A stretch of DNA of 40,483 nucleotides from Alphaproteobacteria bacterium (GCA_013151335.1 JAADIJ010000045.1:1-40483); one strand, 5' to 3'; positions 8,625 through 17,753 are shown, numbered from the stretch's first letter. Notes: a model not told the origin generated them from the letters alone. A program made the numbers and translations.

Positions 8625-11600
8625 TTTGCCGCTCTCCTTCCTTGTCAAGAAACACCGGATCAACCACCGTGGCGCTGATGACCTGCCCCTCCCCTACGGG
8701 AAATTTCAGGGTTTCGCCCATGCGCTGGCTGCCGCCTTTGATTAGCGCCATGGCAATGGAGTGGCCAAGCGTGGGCGAATAATAGGTGGAGGTGACGTGG
8801 CCGATGATATTTTCCATCCCGTTGGCCCGCTTTTCACCCTCAACCGCATGGGCCGCGTCGGGCAGTACGGTTTGTGAATCTTCAGTCAGCAGGCCAACCA
8901 GTTGTTTTCGGTTTGGGTCGGTCATATGGCTGCGCTGCTGCGCGCGTTTGCCAAGAAAATCGGTTTTCTTTTTGGAGATCGCCCAGCCAAGATTGAGATC
9001 TTGCGGAATAACCGTGCCGTCGGTTTCGTCGCCGATCATGATAAAGCCCTTTTCGGCGCGCATCACGTGCAAGGCCTCGGTGCCATAAGGCGCGATCCCG
9101 AAGGCCTCGCCCGCCGCAAGAGCCGTGTCCCAAAATGCCTGACCTTGCGACGCCGGAACCGCGATTTCGTAAGACAGTTCGCCCGAAAACGAGATGCGAT
9201 AAGCGCGCGCGGGAATGCCTGCGATCTCGCCGTCAACAAAGCCCATGAAGGGCAGGTTTTCGCGGCTGACATCCATGCCACCCATAGCTTGAAGCACCTG
9301 ACGCGCCTTGGGGCCGACGAGGCCGATCTGGGCATATTGCTCGGTCAGATTGGCAGTATAAACCTTCCAATCCCACCATTCGGTTTGCAACCACTCCTCC
9401 ATCCAGGCGTGAATTCGATCCGACCCACCAGATGTTGTGTGACACAGGAACGTATCTTCGGACAGGCGCGCGACCACGCCGTCATCGGTGAGGAACCCAT
9501 TTTCGGTGCACATCAGGCCATAACGGCAACGCCCGACCTTCAGGCTCGACATCATGTTGGTGTAAAGCATGTCCAGAAACTTGCCGGCATCCGGGCCTTT
9601 TACGAGGATTTTTCCCAGTGTGCTGGCGTCAAGCAAACCAACATTTTGCCGCGTGTTAAGGATTTCGCGGGTAACGGCATCGGCGACGGTCTCATTGGTT
9701 TTCTGAAAACAATAGGGCCTGCGCCAATCGGCGACCGGCTCCCAAAAGCCGCCATGTGCGTCAATCCAGTTGTGAATCGGCGAGCGGCGCACCGGCTTGA
9801 ACAGATCACCTCGCGCATCACCGGCAATCGCGCCAAAGCTGATCGGGTGATAAGGTGGGCGAAATGTGGTGGTGCCAACGCTCGGAATTTCCGCGTTCAG
9901 GCTGTCAGCAAGCACGGCTAGTCCGTTGATATTACTCAACTTACCTTGATCCGAGGCCATGCCAAGCGTGGTGTAGCGTTTGGTATGTTCAACGCTTTCA
10001 TAGCCCTCTTGCGCAGCCAATTGTACGTCCGACACTTTGACATCGTTTTGATAATCAAGCCAGGTTTTCATCCGTAATTTCCGGCTCGCCCCTTGAGGCA
10101 TTAACCAAACCGGCAACAATGGCTGCTCGAGCTCAGAGTGGGCTTTGGCGGTTGATTTAAGCGCGCTCACCCGTGCGCCAACCTCTTTGGCTGCGCGTTT
10201 TCCGGCTGCAAAAGCGTCGTTCAGAGCCGATGTCGCGTCCAAAAAACCGTTGGCGGTTCCTGCCGCCAGCACAAAGCCCGCACCATCCGCGCCAAGTGGC
10301 GGGCGTTTGGGATCAGGGCGGAACATGGCTTGATCGGCGTCCCAATCGAGCTTGCCGCCGCAATGGGACCACAGGTGCACGACCGGCGACCAACCGCCGG
10401 ACATGGCGACGGCATCGCAGGGGATTTCTTCAAGCGGGGTACCTTCTCCGGCCTGCATGCACAGGGTTACGCCCTCGACTTTTTTGCCGCCAAGCACGCG
10501 ACCGACCGCCTTGGCGCACTCAACGCGAATGCCCAGATCGCGGGCTTTTTGCGGTAACTCGCCGCTCGCCTCTGGTCGTGCGTCAATGATCAGAGGCACG
10601 CTCAAACCCGCCTCGACCAAGGCGATGGCGGTGCGGTAAGCGTCGTCATTATTGGTCACGACCACGGTGCGGTCGCCTGCGCTAACGCCGAAGTTTTTGA
10701 CGTAATCGCGCATGGCACCGGCCAGCATAACGCCGGGTATGTCATTGCCCGCAAAGGATAAAGGCCGCTCAATCGCGCCGGTCGCGATCACGATACGCTT
10801 GGTGCGAATGCGCCACAAACGATGGCGCGGACCGGGCAAATCCGGCGCGTGATCGCTTAAACGCTCATAGCCAAGCGCGTAGCCGTGATCATAAACGCCC
10901 GCGCCCATCATGCGGTTGCGGGTCTGGACATTGTCCATTGTCGCCAACTCGGCCAACGTCTGCGCGACCCACTCCGAGGCGGCTTTGCCATCGATTTCAA
11001 CCCCGTCAACAATCGCGCGGCCGCCAAAATGGGCGGTTTGCTCGACCAGCAAGACCGTGGCCCCGGCGCGCCCGGCCTGAAGGGCCGCCTCAAGACCGGC
11101 AATGCCGCCACCAACCACCAGCAAGTCAACATGGGCGTAGAAATATTCATAGCGGTCCGCGTCGGGCATTTCGGGCGCGCGGCCAAGACCGGCAGCGCCG
11201 CGAATGATCGGCTCAAACAGGTGCTTCCACGCAGCGCGCGGATACATGAAAGTCTTGTAGTAAAACCCTGCGGGAAAAAACCGCGACATCATTTTATTGA
11301 CCGCGCCCACGTCAAATTCAAGGCTCGGCCAGTGGTTTTGGCTCGTGGCCGTTAACCCCTCAAACAGCTCGGTCGTGGTGACGCGCTGGTTTGGTTCAAA
11401 CCGCCCGCCTTTACCAAGGCCAACAAGAGCGTTTGGCTCTTCGGGGCCCGCCGCCATGATGCCGCGCGGGCGGTGATATTTGAACGAGCGCCCGACCAGT
11501 GTTTGCCCATTGGCGAGCAAAGCCGAGGCCAGAGTATCGCCCCAAAACCCCTTCATGGGCTTGCCGTTGAAAGTAAAGCTCAGAGGCTTGGTGCGGTCGA

Positions 11601-11634
11601 TCAGGTTGCCGGAATTGGCCAAACGTGTGCTCAT
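8617..11634 (-). CDS. soxA: sarcosine oxidase subunit alpha
   Basis: 1005 residues, the normal size. The N-terminal ~90 residues form a ferredoxin-like 2Fe-2S-type fold (FNGKPMKGFWGDTLASALLA, later FKYHRPRGI), followed by an NAD-binding oxidoreductase domain with VVGGGIAG at 173-180 and a second FAD/NAD segment around VIATGAIERPL. The C-terminal ~400 residues are a GcvT-like folate domain (AEKGFIMIGDETDGTV). ATG at 11634 lies 2 bases after the soxD stop with GGGAGGG upstream. Works with SoxB, SoxD and SoxG. Confidence 0.95.
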   Translation of the reverse strand: MSTRLANSGNLIDRTKPLSFTFNGKPMKGFWGDTLASALLANGQTLVGRSFKYHRPRGIMAAGPEEPNALVGLGKGGRFEPNQRVTTTELFEGLTATSQNHWPSLEFDVGAVNKMMSRFFPAGFYYKTFMYPRAAWKHLFEPIIRGAAGLGRAPEMPDADRYEYFYAHVDLLVVGGGIAGLEAALQAGRAGATVLLVEQTAHFGGRAIVDGVEIDGKAASEWVAQTLAELATMDNVQTRNRMMGAGVYDHGYALGYERLSDHAPDLPGPRHRLWRIRTKRIVIATGAIERPLSFAGNDIPGVMLAGAMRDYVKNFGVSAGDRTVVVTNNDDAYRTAIALVEAGLSVPLIIDARPEASGELPQKARDLGIRVECAKAVGRVLGGKKVEGVTLCMQAGEGTPLEEIPCDAVAMSGGWSPVVHLWSHCGGKLDWDADQAMFRPDPKRPPLGADGAGFVLAAGTANGFLDATSALNDAFAAGKRAAKEVGARVSALKSTAKAHSELEQPLLPVWLMPQGASRKLRMKTWLDYQNDVKVSDVQLAAQEGYESVEHTKRYTTLGMASDQGKLSNINGLAVLADSLNAEIPSVGTTTFRPPYHPISFGAIAGDARGDLFKPVRRSPIHNWIDAHGGFWEPVADWRRPYCFQKTNETVADAVTREILNTRQNVGLLDASTLGKILVKGPDAGKFLDMLYTNMMSSLKVGRCRYGLMCTENGFLTDDGVVARLSEDTFLCHTTSGGSDRIHAWMEEWLQTEWWDWKVYTANLTEQYAQIGLVGPKARQVLQAMGGMDVSRENLPFMGFVDGEIAGIPARAYRISFSGELSYEIAVPASQGQAFWDTALAAGEAFGIAPYGTEALHVMRAEKGFIMIGDETDGTVIPQDLNLGWAISKKKTDFLGKRAQQRSHMTDPNRKQLVGLLTEDSQTVLPDAAHAVEGEKRANGMENIIGHVTSTYYSPTLGHSIAMALIKGGSQRMGETLKFPVGEGQVISATVVDPVFLDKEGERQNV

Positions 11635-11636
11635 GT

Positions 11637-11957
11637 TCAAAAGCCCTCCCAGTCGGGGCGTTTCTTTTTAATCTTGTTAATCAGTGTCTTAGGGGGGGAT
11701 ACCGTCTGCGCCGAATAGGTGCCGAACACCTCCAGCGTCATGGTATCGCGCGCGGCGTGAAACCACTTGCCGCAGCCAAAACTGTGGCGCCAACGCTCAA
11801 AATGCACCCCGCGCGGGTTTTTCTTGTGAAACAGATAGGCCTCGAACGCATCGTCTGACGCTTCGGCCCCGTGACGGGTGATATGCGCCTCGCCGCCGGG
11901 GGCGAGGTCGGTTTCGTCGGCGTCAATGCCACAATAGGGGCAGTGCAAAATCAACAT
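11637..11957 (-). CDS. soxD: sarcosine oxidase subunit delta
   Basis: 106 residues. It opens MLILHCPYCGIDADETD, the Cys-x2-Cys start of the zinc-binding delta subunit, with the other ligands expected in FHRNP-like and HSFGCGKWF regions; here YLFHKKNPRGVHFERWRHSFGCGKWF is clear. The protein is a small structural zinc subunit of the four-part sarcosine oxidase. It is followed 2 bases later by soxA. An AAAGG lies 8 bases before the ATG. In most relatives soxB directly precedes soxD; here a 171-residue gene lies between. Confidence 0.93.
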   Translation of the reverse strand: MLILHCPYCGIDADETDLAPGGEAHITRHGAEASDDAFEAYLFHKKNPRGVHFERWRHSFGCGKWFHAARDTMTLEVFGTYSAQTVSPPKTLINKIKKKRPDWEGF

Positions 11958-11989
11958 GGCGTGGCCTTTCTGTTAACGTCGTGATCGGC

Positions 11990-12505
11990 TCATTGGTTCA
12001 GCCATTTCTGACAATCGAGCAGGCCTTGCTGCACGTTGCCTTTCTCTGCGAGATCAATGCGAAAACTGTCGTCGAGGCCCACCAGTTCGACATTCACGCT
12101 CGAGCTGATTTTGACCTCGTGAAACAGCGCCGGGATGCTGGAGCCAATGCCAAGGCGCGCCTGCAAGGTCTTGTCGCGCAAGGTAAGTTTCAGCGCGACG
12201 CTTTTGCCATCTGGAAACCGAAACCGGATCTTCTGCATGCTGCCATCGGTGGTCACGTCGGGGTGGCTGACCAGCAAAAACAGGCTCTTTTTTGGCCGCC
12301 AGTAGAGCGCGAGACCGACAGGTTTATCGCTGGCGGATTGAAGATTGGTTTGCGCCGTACAGGAGCGGTCGGCGATTTTGCCGCGAAGCTGGAATGCGCC
12401 GCGATTGTCAAACATGGTCGCCTCCTTGGCGGAGATGTGCAGAGGGGCCACAACAGACAGGGCCAAAATGGCTGGTGCAAGCATCAGGCGTTTGAGCTTC
12501 AGCAT
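11990..12505 (-). CDS. predicted periplasmic protein inside the sox operon, unknown function
   Basis: 171 residues from ATG 12505, which has AAAGGA 8 bases upstream; a longer frame exists but its first 77 codons overlap soxB antisense-like sequence and lack a start signal. Residues 1-26 are a Sec signal peptide (basic start, LAPAILALSVVAPLHISA). The mature part is beta-rich with two cysteines (C49 in DRSCTAQ and C165 in LLDCQKW) that could form a disulfide linking both ends. The layout recalls IalB-type periplasmic proteins but I cannot assign it firmly. It sits between soxB and soxD on the same strand, 79 bases after soxB and 32 before soxD. A link to sarcosine use is only inferred. Confidence 0.8.
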   Translation of the reverse strand: MLKLKRLMLAPAILALSVVAPLHISAKEATMFDNRGAFQLRGKIADRSCTAQTNLQSASDKPVGLALYWRPKKSLFLLVSHPDVTTDGSMQKIRFRFPDGKSVALKLTLRDKTLQARLGIGSSIPALFHEVKISSSVNVELVGLDDSFRIDLAEKGNVQQGLLDCQKWLNQ

Positions 12506-12584
12506 GGGATTTCCTTTGTCGCAACCAGTGCCGCGAGCGAAAGTCCGGCCCGCGCTGGTAAGTTGGAATGGTAAAATGCTCTGC

Positions 12585-13832
12585 TCAATGCGCCACCCCC
12601 GCCGCCACGCTTTCGTCGATAAACCGCCCCTCGCGGAAACGCTCCAGACCAAAGCCCGCCGCGAACTCGTCGGGCTCGCCCTTGGCCATGGTCGCGGCCA
12701 TCGACCAGCCAGAGCCGGGAATGGCTTTGAACCCACCCGTGCCCCAGCCGCAATCGATAAAGCAATTGCCGAGCGGGGTTTTGCCGATGATCGGCGAGCG
12801 ATCCCCTGTCATGTCGACGATCCCGCCCCATTGGCGCAGCATCTTGAGGCGGCTGATCATGGGGAAGGTCTCGATCAGGGCGCGAACGGTCTCTTCAACA
12901 TGATGAAAACTGCCGCGTTGGGTGTAGTTGTTAAAGCCGTCGGCCCCACCGCCGATCACCATTTCGCCCTTGTCAGACTGGCTCATATAGCCGTGAACCG
13001 TGTTGGCCATCACCACCACATCCATGCAAGGTTTGATCGGCTCAGAGACCAGCGCCTGCAATGCAACACTCTCGATCGGCAGCCTGAAACCGGCCATTTC
13101 AGCCAGATGACCGGAGTGGCCAGCGACAATCAGGCCGAGCTTATCGCAAGAGATCGCACCTTTCGTGGTCTCAACCCCGGTGACTTTTCCCGCCGTTTGA
13201 TTGATGCCGGTAACCTCGCATTTCTGCAAAATATCCATGCCCATATCGCTGCACGCCCGCGCGTAACCCCACGCAATCGCGTCATGGCGCGCAGTGCCGC
13301 CACGAGGCTGCCAAAGTGCGCCAAGAACCGGAAAGCGCGGACCACGAAGCTCGATGATCGGCAGCAGTTTCTTGACCTCAGTGGGCGAGATAAACCGGGT
13401 CTCAACCCCTTGCAAACGATTGGCATGTTCCGTGCGTTTATAGCCGCGAACCTCGTGCTCGGTTTGCGCCAGCATCATCACCCCGCGTGGGCTGAACATG
13501 ATGTTATAGTTCAAGTCTTGGGACAGGGTTTCATAAAGCGAGCGGGATTTCTCGTAAATTGCCGCGCTCTCGTCTTGTAAATAATTAGAGCGGATAATGC
13601 TCGTGTTACGCCCGGTATTGCCGCCACCAAGCCAACCTTTCTCGATGATCGCCACATTGGTGATGCCGTGATTTTTGCCGAGATAATAGGCCGTCGCCAA
13701 ACCATGCCCTCCGGCCCCGACGATGACCACATCATAGTGTTTTTTCGGCTCGGGGGCCCGCCCTGCCCGCCCCCATCCGGTATGGAATCGCATGGCCTCG
13801 CGAGCGATGGCAAAGGCTGAATAGCGTCTCAT
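12585..13832 (-). CDS. soxB: sarcosine oxidase subunit beta
   Basis: 415 residues, start ATG 13832 with GGAG upstream and the family N-terminus MRRYSAFAIAREAM. The FAD-binding site is VVIVGAGGHGLA (35-46), followed by EKGWLGGGNTGRNTSIIRSNY. ARHDAIAWGY contains His183, matching the histidine that carries covalent FMN in SoxB proteins. The C-terminal RQWGGIVDMTGDRSPIIG is typical of the glycine oxidase-like D-amino-acid oxidase superfamily. This subunit carries the catalytic flavins that oxidise sarcosine. First gene of the operon on this strand. Confidence 0.95.
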   Translation of the reverse strand: MRRYSAFAIAREAMRFHTGWGRAGRAPEPKKHYDVVIVGAGGHGLATAYYLGKNHGITNVAIIEKGWLGGGNTGRNTSIIRSNYLQDESAAIYEKSRSLYETLSQDLNYNIMFSPRGVMMLAQTEHEVRGYKRTEHANRLQGVETRFISPTEVKKLLPIIELRGPRFPVLGALWQPRGGTARHDAIAWGYARACSDMGMDILQKCEVTGINQTAGKVTGVETTKGAISCDKLGLIVAGHSGHLAEMAGFRLPIESVALQALVSEPIKPCMDVVVMANTVHGYMSQSDKGEMVIGGGADGFNNYTQRGSFHHVEETVRALIETFPMISRLKMLRQWGGIVDMTGDRSPIIGKTPLGNCFIDCGWGTGGFKAIPGSGWSMAATMAKGEPDEFAAGFGLERFREGRFIDESVAAGVAH

Positions 13833-14175
13833 ATTGGCAACTCCCCCCAAACAACGGTAGTTAATACCGGCGAAATCTGGCCTATCGCCTGGCGCGATTT
13901 CGCTGCAAGTTAACTCTACTTGCGCCGATCGGGTCAACTCGCCAATGCTCAAGGCGTCATAATACGGGGATTTAGCGACATTCCTTCACGTTGTTGCCCA
14001 AACTCGCCCCAACCTGAGGCCTTTGGTCCAGCGCGCCACGGCCTGCGCTGATTTGCGGCAAGATGCACCTTTCGCGCCTCTAACTAATTGGCTAAAACTT
14101 TCCCGAAGTTAGCCGTCGTAGGTATCAGCCTATGCTCGGCCTTACCCGGTCTTACCCGCCCTTAAAGGAGCCGAA
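13833..14175 (+). other. 343-base gene-free divergent control region, soxB / ccmI
   Basis: No credible gene. The region holds the control signals of the two diverging operons. A possible soxB promoter lies at 13908-13937 (separate entry). At 14090-14114 GGCTAA-AA-CTT, a five-base loop, then AAGTTAGCC form a 9-bp stem with a two-A bulge. CTTACCC occurs twice with a 3-base gap at about 14141-14157. The ccmI ribosome-binding site AAAGGAG is at 14164-14170. Confidence 0.6.
13908..13937 (-). promoter_or_regulatory. possible promoter of the sox operon
   Basis: Read on the minus strand: TTGACC (13932-13937), 18 bases, TTAACT (13908-13913). The -35 is close to consensus, the -10 weak. It would start transcription about 65 bases before soxB. 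No operator could be recognised. Confidence 0.35.
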
Positions 14176-15408
14176 ATGGAATTTTGGATCATCGTCGCGC
14201 TGACCAGCGTCATCGTCACTCTGGCCGTCGCATGGCCTTTGCTGAGAGCGCCCAAAAAATCGACAGAACTGACCGATGACTATGATATGCGCGTTTACCG
14301 AGATCAGTTGAGCGAAGTTGATCACGATCTAGCGCGCGGCGTGTTATCCGAAGAAGAAGCCAAGCAGGTTCGAACCGAAGTTTCCCGTCGAGTACTGGCT
14401 GCCGATGCCTCCGCGAGCACGAGCGCGGCTGAAATCCGCATCGACAGTTCGCGCAAGACCAATTTGACAGCACTTGCGGTGATGGCAGTCTTTCTACTTG
14501 GCGGTGCCAGCGGAACTTATTACCTGATCGGTAGCGCCGGTACTGCGGATCAACCGTTGGCTCAGCGACTATCGGCATTACAGACCGCGCGCGACAATCG
14601 CCTCTCGCAAAAAGAGGTCGAAACGCGGGTTGGCAATATCACCGAGATGGAAGACAAGGCCACCGACGACTATAAAAAGCTCGTGGCCAAGCTGCGCGAG
14701 GCGGTTAAACAGCGCCCCGATGATTTACGCGGCCTTAACTTTCTGGTCCAGAACGAGGCCCGCCTTGGGCGGTTTGCGGCAGCTCACCAAGCAAAATCGC
14801 GCGCGATTACGATATCGGGCAGCAAAGCGACCGGGACTGATTACACCGATCTCGCCGAGCTGATGATCATCGCTGCCGGAGGCTATGTCTCGCCCGAAGC
14901 CGAGGCAGCGCTGGCACAAGCGTTCGCCAAGGACCCAGAGGATCCGCGCGCACGCTACTATTCCGGACTGGATCTGGCCCAGAACGGGCGCGCCGATATC
15001 GCCTATAAGGTTTGGATTAATTTGCTCGATGAAGGGCCGGAAGACGCGCCCTGGATCGCGCCAATCCGTGGCCAGATCGCGGATGTTGCCCTCATGGCCG
15101 GTATTCGGCTGGCCCCCCCTCCCCCTCTGGCCGGGCCGACCGCCGATCAGATCAAAAACGCCGCTAATATGAGCGAGAAAGATCGCCGAAAACTGATCAA
15201 TGGCATGGTGCGCCAGTTATCCGAGCGTCTGGCCTCGGGCGGTGGCACGGCGGATGAATGGGCGCGCTTGATCCGTGCTTATGGCGTTCTCGGCGAAACC
15301 GAAAAGGCCAAGAAAATCTGGGGTGAAGCCAAGCTGAAATTCGCCTCCAACGCCAAAGGGCTGGGCCTGATCAAAGAAGCCGCGACCAGCGCCGGGGTTG
15401 CCGATTGA
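14176..15408 (+). CDS. ccmI: c-type cytochrome biogenesis protein CcmI
   Basis: 410 residues, start ATG with AAAGGAG 5 bases upstream. Two membrane segments (about 3-23 and 96-118) flank a cytoplasmic loop with YDMRVYRDQLSEVDHDLARG, the CcmI hallmark, and SRRVLAAD. The large C-terminal part faces the periplasm and contains TPR-like repeats (for example ARYYSGLDLAQNG). CcmI holds apocytochrome c and hands it to the haem ligation complex CcmFH. It is followed by ruvX with a 4-base overlap, so the two are translated together, though their functions are unrelated. Confidence 0.93.
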   Translation: MEFWIIVALTSVIVTLAVAWPLLRAPKKSTELTDDYDMRVYRDQLSEVDHDLARGVLSEEEAKQVRTEVSRRVLAADASASTSAAEIRIDSSRKTNLTALAVMAVFLLGGASGTYYLIGSAGTADQPLAQRLSALQTARDNRLSQKEVETRVGNITEMEDKATDDYKKLVAKLREAVKQRPDDLRGLNFLVQNEARLGRFAAAHQAKSRAITISGSKATGTDYTDLAELMIIAAGGYVSPEAEAALAQAFAKDPEDPRARYYSGLDLAQNGRADIAYKVWINLLDEGPEDAPWIAPIRGQIADVALMAGIRLAPPPPLAGPTADQIKNAANMSEKDRRKLINGMVRQLSERLASGGGTADEWARLIRAYGVLGETEKAKKIWGEAKLKFASNAKGLGLIKEAATSAGVAD

Positions 15409-15893
15409 ACTCAATCTTTGAGGATATTGCCGAGTTTGCACCGCATATCACACCGGGACGCGCGCTGGCTGGGCTTGACCTTGGCACAAAAACCATCGGC
15501 GTCGCGGTATCCGATCTGCTGTGGTCGGTGGCAACCCCGCTCAAGACCGTTCGGCGGCGCAAATTCACCCTTGATGCCGCCGAGCTGATCGCGATTTTCG
15601 ATCAGCGCGCGATTGGCGGCATAATTCTCGGCCTGCCCAAAAATATGGACGCAACCGAGGGGCCGCGCTGTCAATCCACCCGCGCATTCGCGCGAAACCT
15701 GTCACGCCTGACCCCCCTGCCAATCACATTTTGGGACGAGCGCCTGTCCACAGTCGCTGCCGAACGCGCCTTGCTGGAGGCCGATACATCGCGAAAACGC
15801 CGCGCCGAAGTCATTGATCACGTCGCCGCTGGCTATATTCTGCAAGGGGCGCTGGACCGTCTGGCGCATTTGCAAAACGAGGCCGCAACGTGA
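15405..15893 (+). CDS. ruvX: Holliday junction resolvase RuvX/YqgF family (pre-16S rRNA nuclease)
   Basis: 162 residues. The RNase H-like fold begins GLDLGTKTIGVAVSD with the catalytic Asp25, continues GIILGLPKNMDATEGPRCQSTRAF and FWDERLSTVAAERALLE with a catalytic Glu, and ends in AEVIDHVAAGYILQGALD. Start is a TTG that overlaps the ccmI stop (TTGA); no ATG lies near, and the family N-terminus (FEDIAEFAP) demands a start here. YqgF-type proteins process the 5' end of 16S rRNA; resolvase naming is historical. Confidence 0.93.
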   Translation: MNSIFEDIAEFAPHITPGRALAGLDLGTKTIGVAVSDLLWSVATPLKTVRRRKFTLDAAELIAIFDQRAIGGIILGLPKNMDATEGPRCQSTRAFARNLSRLTPLPITFWDERLSTVAAERALLEADTSRKRRAEVIDHVAAGYILQGALDRLAHLQNEAAT

Positions 15894-16117
15894 GCGACGA
15901 CATCTGGCAGCGCGACGAAATCGAAAGCCCGTGCCAGAAAATCTGCCTCGTTCACGAGGCCTCGGGCCTGTGCATCGGTTGTTTACGCACCCGCGCAGAG
16001 ATCGCCGGTTGGTCGCACATGACCTCGCCGGAGCGTCAAGCCATCATGGCGGATCTACCTGCCCGAACCAAAAAACTGCGCGGAAAACGCCGTGGAGGTC
16101 GCGCAGGTCGCGTGTAA
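15890..16117 (+). CDS. DUF1289 domain protein
   Basis: 75 residues from GTG 15890, overlapping the ruvX stop (GTGA). Four cysteines in SPCQKIC and CIGCLRTRAEIAGW define the DUF1289 family of short proteins, probably metal-binding. The C-terminus is very basic (RGKRRGGRAGRV), which could contact nucleic acid. The function of the family is unknown. Confidence 0.9.
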   Translation: MSDDIWQRDEIESPCQKICLVHEASGLCIGCLRTRAEIAGWSHMTSPERQAIMADLPARTKKLRGKRRGGRAGRV

Positions 16118-16183
16118 GTTTTTTGTTGATCCAGCGCGTGACAGAGCGCTTGAGGAGGTCTAACCTTAAATCAGGGGGAGATT

Positions 16184-16873
16184 ATGCGGGCTGTTTTGGG
16201 CGGAGTTGTGCTGGTGTTGCTGTTTGTGCTCGTGCGCAGCAGCAAGATTTTTGACGGCAGCTTGGTCGGGATCAGCCCGATCGTTTTCGGTTACGGCGCG
16301 TTATTTGCCGCCGGGATTGTCACCTCCGAATTATTCCGTCCCTTGCTCGCAGCCCTCGCACCCTCATCGCGATTCGTGATGGTGGCGCTGATGGCCGGGC
16401 TGGTCTGGTTCGCCATTGAGCAGGCGCGCTTGGCCGGAACCATTCCCGATGCGGTCCTTGGTCTGAACCGACCCTCCGCCTCGGCGGGTGGAAGCCAGCC
16501 GCCGCCGAGCACCCGGATTCCGGTCGCTTGGGACGGAGTTTATCGCGCGGTCGCGCAGGTCAATAAAACCAGCCTTGGCGTGGTCATCGACACGGCAACC
16601 CCGCTGGTGATCTTGCAATATGAAGAGGCCGAGCGTCTGGGATTTGAGCCCCAGAAACAAGAGTTCACCACCCGCCTGACGGTGTCTGACCGCAAGATCA
16701 ACGCCGCCCTTTACTTGCTATCGTCGGTCCGACTTGACGGGATCGAACTGTTCGGCGTGAAAGGGGCCATCGCCCAAAAAGGCGCGTTGCAAACCAGCCT
16801 GATCGGCCTCTCGTTCCTCAACCGCCTCTCGGCATTTGGCCTCGCAAATGGTCAGATGGTTTTGCGCCAATAG
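16184..16873 (+). CDS. retropepsin-like aspartic protease family protein, TIGR02281 type
   Basis: 229 residues, ATG with GGGGGAG upstream. Three hydrophobic segments in the first 85 residues anchor it in the membrane, then a proline-rich linker (about 98-113) leads to a soluble retropepsin-like domain. The expected catalytic loop DTGA(T/S) reads DTAT (136-139, in VVIDTATPLVIL): the Asp stays, the Gly is lost. The following AERLGF and the C-terminal LIGLSFLNRLSAFGLANGQMVL fit clan AA proteases. Activity is therefore doubtful. It follows DUF1289 after 66 bases. Confidence 0.78.
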   Translation: MRAVLGGVVLVLLFVLVRSSKIFDGSLVGISPIVFGYGALFAAGIVTSELFRPLLAALAPSSRFVMVALMAGLVWFAIEQARLAGTIPDAVLGLNRPSASAGGSQPPPSTRIPVAWDGVYRAVAQVNKTSLGVVIDTATPLVILQYEEAERLGFEPQKQEFTTRLTVSDRKINAALYLLSSVRLDGIELFGVKGAIAQKGALQTSLIGLSFLNRLSAFGLANGQMVLRQ

Positions 16874-16900
16874 GATTATTTTGTCTGATTTCGGCGCGAT

Positions 16901-17725
16901 CTAAGCCAGCAATGCTTTGCGCAACATGTTGAGCGCCATCACCATAATGAAAAACGCAAACACCCGCTTCAGGGGTTTCGGATTCATGGAATGGGCCAGT
17001 TTCACGCCAATCGGCGCGGTCAGCAACGTCATCGAAATCACGGTGATAAACGCCGCGATATTGACCTGCCCGACCATAAATGGCGGTCGGCCCTCAACAG
17101 GTGTACCCGTCAGCAAAAACCCGATCACGGAGGGGGCGGCGATGATCACTCCGAACCCAGCCGAGGTCGCAACCGCGCGGTGAATTGGCACGGAATAAAG
17201 GCTCATCAACGGCACCCCGAACGAACCGCCCCCGATCCCCATAAGCACCGACAAAAACCCGATTGTCGGCGAGACCACGCCGCGTGCAATCCCGGCAGGC
17301 ATGGCCAATCCCAACCGCCACTCAGGCCGCCCGAATGCTAGATAAAGCCCTATTATCAAACCGATAACCCCGAACACCATCATCAGAAACTCGGACCTTA
17401 AGCCTTTGGTCGCCAGCATTCCGGCCACCGCCCCAAGCCCAATACCGACCGACCAGCGCTTTAATATCTCCCAGTCCACCGCGCCCTTTTTGTGATGGCT
17501 CAGTACCGAACGGATCGAGGTAAATACGATGGTCGCGAGCGATGTCGCCAAGCTGATTTGCATCAGGTTTGGACTGTTATAGCCAAGGCCGGACAGGGCA
17601 AAATAAAAGGCCGGAACTAGGATAATACCGCCGCCGACACCCAGAAGTCCCGCGACCACTCCGGCAAAGGCTCCGATCGCCAGAAGCAGCAGCAACATGG
17701 GCAAAATACTCGCAAATTCAGGCAT
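16901..17725 (-). CDS. TauE/SafE family sulfite/anion exporter
   Basis: 274 residues from ATG 17725 (AAAGGAG 6 bases upstream). About eight membrane helices in two related halves, each with a glycine-rich family motif: GVVAGLLGVGGGIILVPAF and FLSVLMGIGGGSFGVPLMSL. TauE/SafE proteins export sulfite, sulfoacetate or other organic anions; the substrate here is unknown. It starts 28 bases after the dusA stop and is probably in the same transcript. It converges with the retropepsin-like gene, leaving 27 bases between the stops. Confidence 0.9.
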   Translation of the reverse strand: MPEFASILPMLLLLLAIGAFAGVVAGLLGVGGGIILVPAFYFALSGLGYNSPNLMQISLATSLATIVFTSIRSVLSHHKKGAVDWEILKRWSVGIGLGAVAGMLATKGLRSEFLMMVFGVIGLIIGLYLAFGRPEWRLGLAMPAGIARGVVSPTIGFLSVLMGIGGGSFGVPLMSLYSVPIHRAVATSAGFGVIIAAPSVIGFLLTGTPVEGRPPFMVGQVNIAAFITVISMTLLTAPIGVKLAHSMNPKPLKRVFAFFIMVMALNMLRKALLA

Positions 17726-17753
17726 TGGACGCTCCTTTAACCTGCGCCATTGG

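Noticed and set aside
8902-9921. 339-codon open frame antisense to soxA
   Set aside because: Shadow of soxA: no domain, no start signal, low-complexity composition.
12345-13580. 411-codon open frame antisense to soxB and its neighbour
   Set aside because: It covers the complement of two clear genes, lacks a ribosome site and shows no recognisable domain; long antisense frames are expected with biased third positions.
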